36,630 nucleotides of DNA from Candidatus Segatella intestinihominis. GTDB lineage: Bacteria; Bacteroidota; Bacteroidia; Bacteroidales; Bacteroidaceae. Of this stretch, positions 26,101-32,919 are shown one piece after another. The translations under genes were made by a program, and so were the position numbers. The notes beneath the pieces are model-generated. The model saw nothing but the letters and a program-made list of their open reading frames with translations. It ran no database searches and was not told the origin of the DNA. The DNA lies in assembly GCA_900548535.1 (NCBI GenBank), contig URLG01000025.1, forward strand, positions 1 through 36,630, given 5' to 3'. Each line of letters starts with the position of its first letter. Position 1 is the first letter of the stretch.

Positions 26101-27127
26101 GAGGGGACTTGGCGGTAGACTTATCAGATGGCTTAGCAGATAACTTATCAGATGGCTTGGAAGAAGACTTCTGATGGATTTCCTCGATGATTTCGTCAAG
26201 AATCTCGCCTGTGCGGTCGGTGGAGTGATTGTTTACCACGATGACATTAAACTTGAAGCTAGTCTTCTGGCTGAGGGCACTCTTCACAGCATCGGCAATC
26301 GTCTTCTCTCGGTTGAAAACAGGGATGACGACGGATGCCTCGTATTCGAACTCCTGCTCGCCGAAGTCGGGCTGGCGATAGAAGCTGGTATCTATCAGGG
26401 CTCCCACCTTGTCGAGATGCTGGGTGCAGGCACGCTCCATCTCTATCTGAACCTCACGGTTTCGAGGATTCACATAGTCAAATTGCTTCTCTCCGCTCTT
26501 GCGGTTGTCCAGTTCGTCCTCGGTATAGAGAAACTCATTGAGATGGAAGATTTCTCCCACTCGGCTCAGGTAGAGGCGCAGGTCGTAGAGACCAGCAAAC
26601 TGATATTCCACACGGTCTTGCTGGGCGGAATAGTCGCGTAGAGCCTGCGACTTGACGAGCCAAAGGCTTCCGAAGTCGAAGTCATCACGTAGGGAGCCTA
26701 GCTGGTAGTCGATGACAGGGTGTTTTTCCAGCTTGCCTTTCACGCTGGTTGTGGCTACATCGGAAGAAGACTCATCCTTCACCATCGAATAGTGGTCGGA
26801 ATATACCATCACTGCCCCGGTATCATCCGCCGTGCGGAGGAATCTTTCCAGGGCATAGAGCCCCCAGCGGATGGGGGTGGTTTTGGTACAAATCATCGCA
26901 TAGTCGGCATCGGTGTTCTCAGAGATGCTGACCACGGTGTTGGAACTCTCCAATCGGTCGATGATCACAAAAGTGCATCCATCGGGCACCTGATGGTGGG
27001 CTGCAAAGTCAGCGCTCACCAAGAGGTTGATATGCTGAACTGTCTTGTTGTCATGAAGTTCAACGAGGGCTTTTTGAGCCACTTCGAGGTCTTCACAAGG
27101 CAAGAAAAGGTCTATTTTTTCTCTCAT
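23132..27127 (-). CDS. GT2 glycosyltransferase - DUF4922 (HIT-like) - SpoIID/LytB fusion
   Basis: This 1331-residue protein has three parts. Residues about 262-500 are a GT2 glycosyltransferase (VVIPVFNREKT, VVNNHSTDRTGEI, DSDD at 377-380), with a Ser/Lys/Pro repeat (319-342) inserted in it. Residues about 590-840 are DUF4922, with PCFLCDKNRP, LLVNPFPILPVHFTIP and DHLHFQAG (H677, H679), the layout of HIT/GalT-type nucleotidyl enzymes. Residues about 865-1325 are a SpoIID/LytB domain (SSEM, CCGG, and GWGHGVGLCQIGA at 1291-1303). The N-terminus (1-260) is a second GT-like region with DADYAMI and VYSDHYS. No signal peptide is visible, though SpoIID domains usually act outside. A heptamer repeat runs in frame at residues about 1117-1133 (LGVRSEE units). 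The AmpG-like permease gene follows it. A role in muropeptide or cell-wall sugar recycling is inferred. Confidence 0.8.
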   Translation of the reverse strand: MREKIDLFLPCEDLEVAQKALVELHDNKTVQHINLLVSADFAAHHQVPDGCTFVIIDRLESSNTVVSISENTDADYAMICTKTTPIRWGLYALERFLRTADDTGAVMVYSDHYSMVKDESSSDVATTSVKGKLEKHPVIDYQLGSLRDDFDFGSLWLVKSQALRDYSAQQDRVEYQFAGLYDLRLYLSRVGEIFHLNEFLYTEDELDNRKSGEKQFDYVNPRNREVQIEMERACTQHLDKVGALIDTSFYRQPDFGEQEFEYEASVVIPVFNREKTIADAVKSALSQKTSFKFNVIVVNNHSTDRTGEILDEIIEEIHQKSSSKPSDKLSAKPSDKSTAKSPQLFQIIPERRDLGIGGCWNVAINSDHCGKFAVQLDSDDLYSSPKTLQKIVDAFHKQKAAMMIGSYRMCDFDLNTLPPGLIDHKEWTDDNGCNNALRINGLGAPRAFFTPLVRQIQFPNTSYGEDYALGLTFSRRYRIGRIYDELYLCRRWGGNSDAALSIDRVNANNLYKDRLRTMELKARQQMLQGKADIMEDSSISRFFNRQLEKWEDARHRFRDLKHVETQQLSELIKLQWNPARIVSTGAKIDKKTLGDRPCFLCDKNRPKVQMAKQIDDQFQLLVNPFPILPVHFTIPAKKHQPQAIYKNYGEMHRFLSLHSELMVFYNGPKCGASAPDHLHFQAGTSGILPLQTNWQRLSRNLTDIISLNDEEKIAQVHDFIVPAFVIISKSEDSDEALFRRLYKSMPVRGDETEPMMNIIAWRKGDEFISVVIPREKHRPEAYFAEGEAQVLVSPGALDMSGLIITPREEDFRKLTDEKATAIIQECGVSQEKMNSIITKLKASKEAETSVTTSSLYNNGKQPEVTVGIVSGQKIHFTLNAPYLAKGEVRSGEQEVEFSEGGVLWNGNQYSSLTFHPQSSDASFSLSDVTIGVNFHWERKETQTFLGTLRFVVEADKICAINELPVEKYLESVISSEMSATSSLELLKAHAVISRSWLLAQMKKRREVAESGNNFFSFVKKDDMLIRWYDREDHTIFDVCADDHCQRYQGITKETSPHVAEAIRQTKGQVLLDGDEICDARFSKCCGGVTEEFQYCWENTPKSYLASVRDYIVGVSSKLGVRSEELGVRSEELGVSVAGSSSESSLLSDFSSLDLTDEATAEKWIRSNPEAFCNTQDKKILSQVLNDYDQETADFYRWKVSYTQEQLRQLIADKLKMDFGDILDMKAVERGKSGRISKLQIIGTEKSFTIGKELEIRRALSDTHLYSSAFVVDKQDIDANGIPQRFDIIGAGWGHGVGLCQIGAAVMGEQGYAYNDILLHYYQGAEIKQLYK
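23727..23779. repeat. In-frame GGAGTTA-type heptamer repeat
   Basis: On plus, CTCCTAA and CTCCTCA units repeat with a seven-base period; on minus this codes LGVRSEE twice inside the SpoIID domain of the fusion protein. The same repeat is found between genes at 32299 and 34591, and in frame again at 36422. Confidence 0.8.
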
Positions 27128-27154
27128 TTTCGTTTATTTTATTAAAATATGTGG

Positions 27155-27162
27155 CAAAGATA
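27155..27162 (-). promoter_or_regulatory. -7 element of the GT2-DUF4922-SpoIID operon
   Basis: TATCTTTG on minus lies 28 bases ahead of the start at 27127. It faces an identical element on plus at 27185-27192, forming a compact divergent promoter. Confidence 0.6.
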
Positions 27163-27184
27163 CTAATTTTTCGGCAAAAAAGCG

Positions 27185-27192
27185 TATCTTTG
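27185..27192 (+). promoter_or_regulatory. -7 element of rlmN, immediately at the start codon
   Basis: TATCTTTG ends only four bases before the ATG at 27197, so transcription should start at or within a few bases of the start codon. No well-spaced -33 TTTG is visible. Confidence 0.6.
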
Positions 27193-27196
27193 CAGT

Positions 27197-28261
27197 ATGA
27201 ATAATGAAAAAAAATATCTTCTGGGCCTTACACTTGCCGAATTGAAGCAGGTGGCGAAGGACCTCGGCATGCCTGCCTTCACCGGTGGACAGATGGCGAA
27301 ATGGCTCTATGAGCAGCACGTGAAGAGCATCGACGAGATGACAAATATCTCGAAAGCCAACCGTGCCAAACTCGCTGCCGAATACGAAATAGGATGTGCC
27401 GCACATAGCGACGCACAATACTCGGTGGATGGTACCATCAAGTACCTCTTCCCTACCCGCAGCGGCAAGTTTGTGGAGACGGTGTATATCCCCGACAAGG
27501 ATAGAGCCACGCTCTGCGTATCGTCGCAGGTGGGTTGTAAGATGAACTGTCTCTTCTGCCAGACGGGCAAGCAGGGATTTGAGGGCAGTCTGCCTGCGGG
27601 CGACATCCTGAATCAGATCTACTCGCTGCCAGAGGTGGACAAGTTGACCAACATCGTGTTTATGGGACAGGGTGAGCCGATGGACAACCTGGACAATGTG
27701 CTGCGTGCCACGGAAATCTTGACCGCCGACTACGGTTGGGGCTGGAGCCCGAAGCGCATCACGGTAAGTTCGGTGGGCGTGAAGAACAAGCTGAAGAGAT
27801 TCTTGGAGGAAAGCGAATGCCACGTGGCCATCTCCATGCACGACCCGATACCAAGCGAGCGTGCTGAGCTGATGCCTGCCGAGAGGGGCATGGGCATAGA
27901 GCAGGTCATCGAACTGCTGCGCAACTATGACTTCTCTCATCAGCGCAGACTCTCGTTCGAGTATATCGTCTTCAAGGGTGTGAACGACAGCATGCAGCAT
28001 GCCAAGGCCATCATCAAGCTGGTGAAAGGTCTGGACTGCCGCTTCAATCTCATCCGCTTCCACCAGATACCAGACATCCCATTGCATGGCGTGAATGATG
28101 AGAAGATGGAGCAGTTCCGCGACTATCTCACCAGCCACGGCGTCTTCACCACCATCCGAGCCAGCCGCGGTCAAGACATCTATGCCGCCTGCGGACTGCT
28201 GAGCACCTCCAAGAAGATTGGGGAAATCAGACAACACGAGGATGAGGAGAAGAACTCATAA
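27197..28261 (+). CDS. rlmN: RlmN, 23S rRNA A2503 and tRNA A37 C2-methyltransferase
   Basis: This 354-residue radical SAM methyltransferase matches RlmN in length. The start is fixed by the family N-terminus KYLLGLTLAELK and a helix-turn FTGGQMAKWLY. The iron-sulfur cluster cysteines are C114, C118 and C121 (CKMNCLFC). The methyl-carrying cysteine is C332 in the C-terminal IYAACGLL. The SAM-binding GQGEPMDN lies at 157-164. The SMH(D)P and FNLIRFH stretches are the Bacteroidota version of the family's usual S.H and N.IP segments. It methylates adenosine 2503 at the ribosomal peptidyl-transferase exit. It heads a plus-strand cluster that runs to secG. The -7 element abuts the ATG, so the mRNA may be leaderless. 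Confidence 0.95.
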   Translation: MNNEKKYLLGLTLAELKQVAKDLGMPAFTGGQMAKWLYEQHVKSIDEMTNISKANRAKLAAEYEIGCAAHSDAQYSVDGTIKYLFPTRSGKFVETVYIPDKDRATLCVSSQVGCKMNCLFCQTGKQGFEGSLPAGDILNQIYSLPEVDKLTNIVFMGQGEPMDNLDNVLRATEILTADYGWGWSPKRITVSSVGVKNKLKRFLEESECHVAISMHDPIPSERAELMPAERGMGIEQVIELLRNYDFSHQRRLSFEYIVFKGVNDSMQHAKAIIKLVKGLDCRFNLIRFHQIPDIPLHGVNDEKMEQFRDYLTSHGVFTTIRASRGQDIYAACGLLSTSKKIGEIRQHEDEEKNS

Positions 28262-28276
28262 AGGAAGGAGGCGGAA

Positions 28277-28504
28277 ATGGGGCAAAGAGACGACAAAGAA
28301 AAAGAGAAGACGAGAAGAGTGGAAACGGCAAAGTTGTTCTACAACTTATGTCATTCAACAGTTGCCATAACTATATTAGGAAATGCTGCGCCGCTATTAG
28401 GTTTTAGCGACACCTATTCTGAGGGGACATTATGGCTATTGATTGTTGGCTTAATTGCAGCTTCTTTCTTTTTTCTCATAGGTTACAATTTCTTAAAAAA
28501 GTAA
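28277..28504 (+). CDS. Small two-helix membrane protein, unknown
   Basis: This 75-residue product has a charged N-terminus (MGQRDDKEKEKTRR) and two hydrophobic segments. The first, moderately hydrophobic, spans about 29-43 (VAITILGNAAPLLGF). The second, strong, spans about 51-71 (LWLLIVGLIAASFFFLIGYN) and ends in KK. It fits small DUF6722-like membrane proteins in size and layout, but I cannot name the family. It starts 15 bases after rlmN and has a canonical AAGGAGG at 28265-28271, five bases before the ATG, which is unusual for Bacteroidota. It is the first of three tiny genes between rlmN and the DUF4837 gene. Confidence 0.6.
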   Translation: MGQRDDKEKEKTRRVETAKLFYNLCHSTVAITILGNAAPLLGFSDTYSEGTLWLLIVGLIAASFFFLIGYNFLKK

Positions 28505-28510
28505 ATTATT

Positions 28511-28615
28511 ATGGAACAATTAGCATTTGCAATGACATGCTTGATGGTAGTATCAGGTAGTTTCTTGCTTTTCCTCTACACGCCGAAGGGCAAGAAGTGG
28601 TTAGAGAACTTTTAA
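28511..28615 (+). CDS. Tiny single-pass membrane protein, copy A (34 residues)
   Basis: Translation gives MEQLAFAMTCLMVVSGSFLL, then FLYTPKGKKWLENF. It has one membrane helix (about 4-23) and a basic tail KGKK, which should face the cytoplasm. It starts six bases after the preceding stop codon. Its neighbour at 28628 is a diverged duplicate: about 20 of 33 aligned residues agree, with SGSFL, FLYTPKGKK and LEN identical. Changes at third codon positions with the protein kept are typical of genes under selection. Function unknown. Confidence 0.6.
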   Translation: MEQLAFAMTCLMVVSGSFLLFLYTPKGKKWLENF

Positions 28616-28627
28616 AGGTTTGACATT

Positions 28628-28729
28628 ATGGAATTAGTTTTAACAATGGCAACACTTATGGTTATATCAGGAAGCTTTCTGATTTTCCTCTATACACCTA
28701 AGGGCAAGAAGTTTCTAGAAAATATGTAA
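28628..28729 (+). CDS. Tiny single-pass membrane protein, copy B (33 residues)
   Basis: Translation gives MELVLTMATLMVISGSFLI, then FLYTPKGKKFLENM. It is a tandem paralogue of the preceding 34-residue protein, with one membrane helix and the same KGKK tail. It begins 12 bases after copy A and ends two bases ahead of the DUF4837 start, which suggests a single transcript through all three. Known bacterial single-pass miniproteins modify larger membrane complexes; whether these do is not shown by the sequence. Confidence 0.6.
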   Translation: MELVLTMATLMVISGSFLIFLYTPKGKKFLENM

Positions 28730-28731
28730 CG

Positions 28732-29682
28732 ATGACTAGAAGAATGCTTTGGGCTCTGAGCCTCTTTATCACGGCTAGCCTTTTCCTCGCCAGCTGCTCT
28801 CTGGGCGGCAAGCGAGGGGACAGGAAGAACCTGCCTGCCAGCACGGGGCAGCCTTACGAGGTATTGCTGGAGGGAGACACGCTGGGCATCGTGAAGGAGA
28901 TGCTGACGGAAGACGTGGACATCCTGCCACAGCCCGAACCGATGTGCGACGTCATCTCGGTGAAGCGGGGCAAGGTGAGGGGGAGCTATCTGCTGATGCG
29001 AACCCGAGTCGTTGTGAATATCGGAAAGACTTTCTCCGACAAGGACTCTGATGAGAGAAAGACTTTCTCCATCAAGGTAAGCCACGATGAGAATGCCACG
29101 CCACAAACCATCTTCCGCATCCACGCTGCCTCCGTGCAGGAGCTGAGAGACAGCCTGCAGTCAAGAGCCAGACTGCTCCAAGCACCCATCTACGATGTGG
29201 AGCAGAAGCACCTGGCAGCCGTGATCAAGCAAAACCCAAAGAAGCAGAAGCTGGTGAAGAAGCTCTTCGGCATCAACATCAAGATACCAGCCCAGCTGGA
29301 TGCCAGCAAGGAGGCGAAGGACTTCCTCTGGCTATCCAACAACGCAGCCCGAGGGATGCAGAACCTCATCTTCCTGAGGGTGAATGCCCGAGAGGAGAAG
29401 AATGCCATTGACAGTATGCTGCGCAAAAATATGATTGGGGAAACGAACGACATGTATATGCAGCTCAGCTATCCCAAGATGCTATACAACAACCTGACCC
29501 AGGGACTCTGGGAGATGAAGGGAGATGCCATGGGCGGACCCTATAGGATGGCCCGGGTGCCACTAGACGAGGACGCCATCTACATCATCGGCTTCGTATA
29601 CGCCCCGGAAATGAAAAAGAGAAATCTCATGAAGCAGCTCGAAGCAGTGATGAGCACTGCCAGGAGAGCTGCCGACAAATAA
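28732..29682 (+). CDS. DUF4837 family lipoprotein
   Basis: This 316-residue protein has a signal peptide and a clear lipobox FLASC (C22). DUF4837 is a Bacteroidota-only family of unknown function, normally about 320 residues with a lipoprotein signal. The typical opening after the lipid anchor is present: LPASTGQPYEVLLEGD at about 34-49, followed by VKEMLTEDVDILPQPEP. The later MIGETNDMYMQLSYP and GGPYRM stretches are also typical. It probably sits in the outer membrane facing the periplasm. The rlmN-DUF4837-pdxA order is common in the phylum, which supports the call. Its start lies two bases behind the tiny membrane gene. Confidence 0.85.
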   Translation: MTRRMLWALSLFITASLFLASCSLGGKRGDRKNLPASTGQPYEVLLEGDTLGIVKEMLTEDVDILPQPEPMCDVISVKRGKVRGSYLLMRTRVVVNIGKTFSDKDSDERKTFSIKVSHDENATPQTIFRIHAASVQELRDSLQSRARLLQAPIYDVEQKHLAAVIKQNPKKQKLVKKLFGINIKIPAQLDASKEAKDFLWLSNNAARGMQNLIFLRVNAREEKNAIDSMLRKNMIGETNDMYMQLSYPKMLYNNLTQGLWEMKGDAMGGPYRMARVPLDEDAIYIIGFVYAPEMKKRNLMKQLEAVMSTARRAADK

Positions 29683-29710
29683 TATAAACAAAAATTTTTT
29701 ATACAACACA

Positions 29711-30904
29711 ATGGACAATAAGAAAATAAGAGTGGCCATCACTCATGGCGATTCCAACGGTATCGGATACGAACTTATCTTTAAGGCTTTCGCAGAGCCA
29801 GACATACTGGAGTTCTGCACACCTATTATATATGGCTCGCCTAAGGTGGCTGCCTACTATCGCAAGGCGATGAACCTGCCTGCCGTGTTCTCTATCATCC
29901 AAAAGGCGGAGGAGGCTGAGGATGGCAGAATCAACCTGCTCGCAGCCGTGGAGGAAGAGGTGAAGGTGGACATGGGTATGCCTACCGCAGAATCGGGAGC
30001 GGCAGCCATCAAGGCTTTGGACCGTGCGATGACCGACTATCGCAAAGGGCTCTACGACGTGCTGGTCACTGCCCCTATCAGCAATCAGAACGCCCAGATA
30101 GAGGGCTATGCCTTCCAGGGCCACGAGCAGTACTTAGAGACCTGCCTGGGCGAGGGTCAAAAGGCGATGAACATCCTCGTGGGCGGCGACCTGCGCATAG
30201 CCAGCATCACCGAGAAGACACCGCTGAAGAATGTGGCTGCCAGCATCACCAAGGATGCCATCATCAACAAGGTAACCCTCTTGCAGCAAACCATCAAGCG
30301 CGACTATATGATAACCAGCCCTCGCATCGCCGTCTTGGCACTCAACCCTCGCAGCAACGAGGACGAAAGCTGTGGCTCAGAGGAGCGAGAGATCATCATC
30401 CCTGCCATCGACGAGCTGGCCAGCAAGGGCATCCAGGCTTTCGGTCCTTACCCAGCCGATGACTTCTTTGGCAAGGGCTACTATATGGACTTCGACGGCA
30501 TCATGGCGATGTATCACGACCAAGCCATTACCCCATTCCATTCCCTCTATGACGAGGACGGAGTGATCTACACAGCCGGCTTGCCTATCATCCGCACGGG
30601 CGCCGATACCACCCCATGCTATAGCATCACGGGCTGCAACGAGGCCGATGCCTCCTCATTCCGCCATGCCATCTTCCTCGCCATCGATGCCTTCCGCCAT
30701 CGCAACAACTATGATGACGCCAAGCAGAATCCGCTCCCTAAGCTCTACCACGAGAAGAGAGACGAGAGCGAGAAGGTGCGCTTCTCCATCCCTAAGAAGC
30801 ACAACAAGAATGGCGGCGACGGCAATGGCAAGAAGCCAGCTGACAATGATGTCAAAAAGGCAGCAGAAACAGCTCAGGAGCCCGTAAAAGAGGTTCAAGA
30901 ATAG
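29711..30904 (+). CDS. pdxA: PdxA-family protein with a broken metal site
   Basis: This 397-residue protein has the PdxA fold by sequence: ITHGDSNGIGYELIFKAF at the start, LVTAPIS, GHEQYLET, LALNP, FGPYPADDFF, MYHDQAITPFHSL and a final AG-like ITG. PdxA oxidises 4-phosphohydroxy-threonine in vitamin B6 synthesis and binds its metal through three His (E. coli H166, H211, H266). By alignment here H166 becomes K169 (TEKTPL instead of TTHLPL), H211 becomes R214 (NPRSN instead of NPHAG), and only H269 remains. The SP.HGTA motif is replaced by TGADTTPCYS. A charged tail (about 345-397) is added. The position in the rlmN-secG cluster is orthologous, so this is probably the species' cluster copy with altered or lost activity. 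The gene symbol denotes the family only. Confidence 0.8.
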   Translation: MDNKKIRVAITHGDSNGIGYELIFKAFAEPDILEFCTPIIYGSPKVAAYYRKAMNLPAVFSIIQKAEEAEDGRINLLAAVEEEVKVDMGMPTAESGAAAIKALDRAMTDYRKGLYDVLVTAPISNQNAQIEGYAFQGHEQYLETCLGEGQKAMNILVGGDLRIASITEKTPLKNVAASITKDAIINKVTLLQQTIKRDYMITSPRIAVLALNPRSNEDESCGSEEREIIIPAIDELASKGIQAFGPYPADDFFGKGYYMDFDGIMAMYHDQAITPFHSLYDEDGVIYTAGLPIIRTGADTTPCYSITGCNEADASSFRHAIFLAIDAFRHRNNYDDAKQNPLPKLYHEKRDESEKVRFSIPKKHNKNGGDGNGKKPADNDVKKAAETAQEPVKEVQE

Positions 30905-30965
30905 TCAAAACGTTAAAAAACAACGATTTTTGAGCCGTAAATGCTGATATTTCAAAAAAAATGTG

Positions 30966-30973
30966 TAATTTTG
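30966..30973 (+). promoter_or_regulatory. Candidate -7 element of the sigma-54 activator gene
   Basis: TAATTTTG matches TAnnTTTG and ends eight bases before the ATG at 30982, so the mRNA would have almost no leader. No well-spaced -33 TTTG is found. Confidence 0.45.
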
Positions 30974-30981
30974 GCAGCTAA

Positions 30982-32298
30982 ATGGATACTTCAGAACTTC
31001 AAAAGATAAAACAACGCTACAATATCGTCGGCAATAGCGACGGATTGAACCATGCGCTCGATGTCGCCCTGCAGGTGGCACCGACCGACCTTTCCGTGCT
31101 CATCATCGGCGAGAGCGGCGTTGGTAAGGAGATCATTCCGAGGGTGATCCATGACAATTCGCCACGCCGCCGAGAGAAGTATTTCGCCATCAACTGTGGC
31201 AGCATCCCTGAGGGCACCATCGACAGCGAGCTCTTCGGTCATGAGAAGGGCTCATTCACCGGAGCCATCGGCGAGAGCGAGGGATACTTCGGCATAGCCA
31301 ACAAGGGCACCATCTTCCTGGACGAGGTGGGCGAACTGCCTATCCAGACCCAAGCCCGACTGCTGCGCGTGCTGGAGACGGGCGAATACATCCGAGTGGG
31401 CGGCACAGAGATCAGGAAGACCGATGTGCGCATCGTGGCAGCCACCAATGTGAATATGCGCAAGGCGGTGAGCGAGGGCAGATTTCGCGAGGACCTGTAC
31501 TATCGACTCAACACCATCCCGATACAGATGCCAGCCCTGCGAGAGAGAGGCAACGACATCCTGCTGCTCTTCCGCCTCTTCGCCATGCAGATGGCGGAGA
31601 AATACCGACTGCCCAAGATCACGCTGACCGACGAGGCAAAAGAAATCATGCTCAAGTATAAGTGGCCAGGCAATGTGCGCCAGCTCAAGAACATCACCGA
31701 GCAGATGTCGGTATTGAGCCGAGAGAGGGAGATAGGCGTAGACACGCTGCTCCAGTTTATCCCGAAGGATGAGGAGAGCACCCAGCTAGCCACCATCCCT
31801 CAGCAGGGCGGCGGCAACCACAGCTACGAGAACGAGCGAGAGCTGCTCTATAAGATACTCTACGAACTGCGTGGCAACGTGAGCGACCTGAAGCGAGAGA
31901 TGAACTCCCTGCGCAAGCAGCTCGACGATGCCCGACAGCTCAGCGGCGCCCAGGGATTCAGCCATCCGCAGCCCATCAGGGATGTATCGGGCATCAATGG
32001 CGTATCGAGCATCAGAGACATCTCCGAAATCAGAGACATATCCGATGTGCCTAGCGTGAGAGACATCTCCGACATCCAAGACCTAGCCCATGCGAAACCC
32101 GACCCTCAAGTGATAGAGGCGGAGGAAATCAAGGAGCCAGAGGAGGAAGAGGACGCATCGCTCAACCTCAACGACCTGAGCCGACAGATGATAGAGCGAG
32201 CCTTGGAACGCAACAATGGCAACCGCAAGAAGGCTGCCGAGGAACTGGGCATCTCCGACCGCACGCTGTACAGAAAGATTAAGAAGTACGGACTTTAG
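30982..32298 (+). CDS. Sigma-54-dependent transcription activator without receiver domain
   Basis: This 438-residue activator consists of a central AAA+ domain (about 14-245) and a Fis-type helix-turn-helix (about 390-438, NGNRKKAAEELGISDRTLYR). Walker A is GESGVGKE (43-50). The sigma-54 contact loop is GSFTGA (90-95), a Ser variant of GAFTGA. Walker B is GTIFLDEV (109-116). It lacks an N-terminal receiver or sensor, so it may be controlled by expression or a partner protein. The linker contains repeats of the IRDIS type (roughly residues 330-370) and an acidic EEEED stretch. It would drive RNA polymerase with sigma-54. It stands upstream of lptE in the same direction, as is common in Bacteroidota. 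Confidence 0.9.
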   Translation: MDTSELQKIKQRYNIVGNSDGLNHALDVALQVAPTDLSVLIIGESGVGKEIIPRVIHDNSPRRREKYFAINCGSIPEGTIDSELFGHEKGSFTGAIGESEGYFGIANKGTIFLDEVGELPIQTQARLLRVLETGEYIRVGGTEIRKTDVRIVAATNVNMRKAVSEGRFREDLYYRLNTIPIQMPALRERGNDILLLFRLFAMQMAEKYRLPKITLTDEAKEIMLKYKWPGNVRQLKNITEQMSVLSREREIGVDTLLQFIPKDEESTQLATIPQQGGGNHSYENERELLYKILYELRGNVSDLKREMNSLRKQLDDARQLSGAQGFSHPQPIRDVSGINGVSSIRDISEIRDISDVPSVRDISDIQDLAHAKPDPQVIEAEEIKEPEEEEDASLNLNDLSRQMIERALERNNGNRKKAAEELGISDRTLYRKIKKYGL

Positions 32299-32360
32299 GG
32301 AGTTAGGAGTTTGGAGTTAGGAGTTAGGAGTTAGGAGTTAGGAGTTAGGAGTTTGGAGTG
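32299..32360. repeat. GGAGTTA heptamer array
   Basis: About eight seven-base units (GGAGTTA, some GGAGTTT) run directly from the activator stop codon. They end about 30 bases before the lptE start. The same unit occurs in other orientation and in coding frames elsewhere in the window. Confidence 0.9.
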
Positions 32361-32390
32361 AAAAGAAGGAATAGACAGAAAATAAAAAAT

Positions 32391-32912
32391 ATGAGATATA
32401 TACGCGCGTACATATTATATATGTGTGTGATACTGGTGCTGGGCATCACCGCCGCTTGCTCCGTGAGCTACAAGTTTAATGGAGCCAGCATCGACTATAC
32501 GCAGACCAAGACCATACAGATAGTGGACTTCCCTATCCGAAGCTCATACGTATGGGGACCGATGGGTCCGATGTTCAACAACGAACTGAAGGACAAGTTT
32601 GCCAGCAACACCCAGCTGCGCCAGGTATCGCGCAACGGCGACCTGAAGATAGAGGGCGAGATAACCAACTACTCGCAACGCAACAAGTCGGTCAGCTCAG
32701 AGGGCTACTCAGCCCAGACCGAGCTGAGCATCACGGTGAACGTGCGCTTCACCAACAACAAGAACCATGCCGAGGACTTCGAGAAGCAATTCACATCGTC
32801 CAAGAGCTATGAGACCACCCAGAGCCTAGCCTCCGTACAGGAGGAGCTGGTATCGCAGATGGTGAAGGACCTGGTAGACCAGATATTCAATGCCACCGTG
32901 GCCAACTGGTAA
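32391..32912 (+). CDS. lptE: LptE-like LPS assembly lipoprotein
   Basis: I chose the ATG at 32391. It gives a 173-residue protein with an export signal (MRYIRAYILYMCVILVLG) and lipobox ITAAC (C23), which is much better than the upstream GTG in the repeat tail. The mature part opens SVSYKFNGASIDY, a signature of the Bacteroidota LptE family, followed by a YTQTKTIQIVDF strand and a SQRNKSVSSEGYSAQTELSITV sheet region with a mixed helical C-terminus. LptE plugs the LptD barrel that delivers lipopolysaccharide to the outer leaflet. It lies in a Bacteroidota cluster with a sigma-54 activator and secG. Confidence 0.85.
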   Translation: MRYIRAYILYMCVILVLGITAACSVSYKFNGASIDYTQTKTIQIVDFPIRSSYVWGPMGPMFNNELKDKFASNTQLRQVSRNGDLKIEGEITNYSQRNKSVSSEGYSAQTELSITVNVRFTNNKNHAEDFEKQFTSSKSYETTQSLASVQEELVSQMVKDLVDQIFNATVANW

Positions 32913-32919
32913 TTTATAA

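Noticed and set aside
27134..28237. Long open frame (367 codons) on minus, opposite rlmN
   Set aside because: RlmN on plus has all catalytic cysteines; the opposite product is rich in His/Val/Leu without motifs.
32299..32360. Possible CRISPR array at the heptamer repeats
   Set aside because: The units are seven bases long with no unique spacers and no cas genes are present, so it is a simple tandem repeat.
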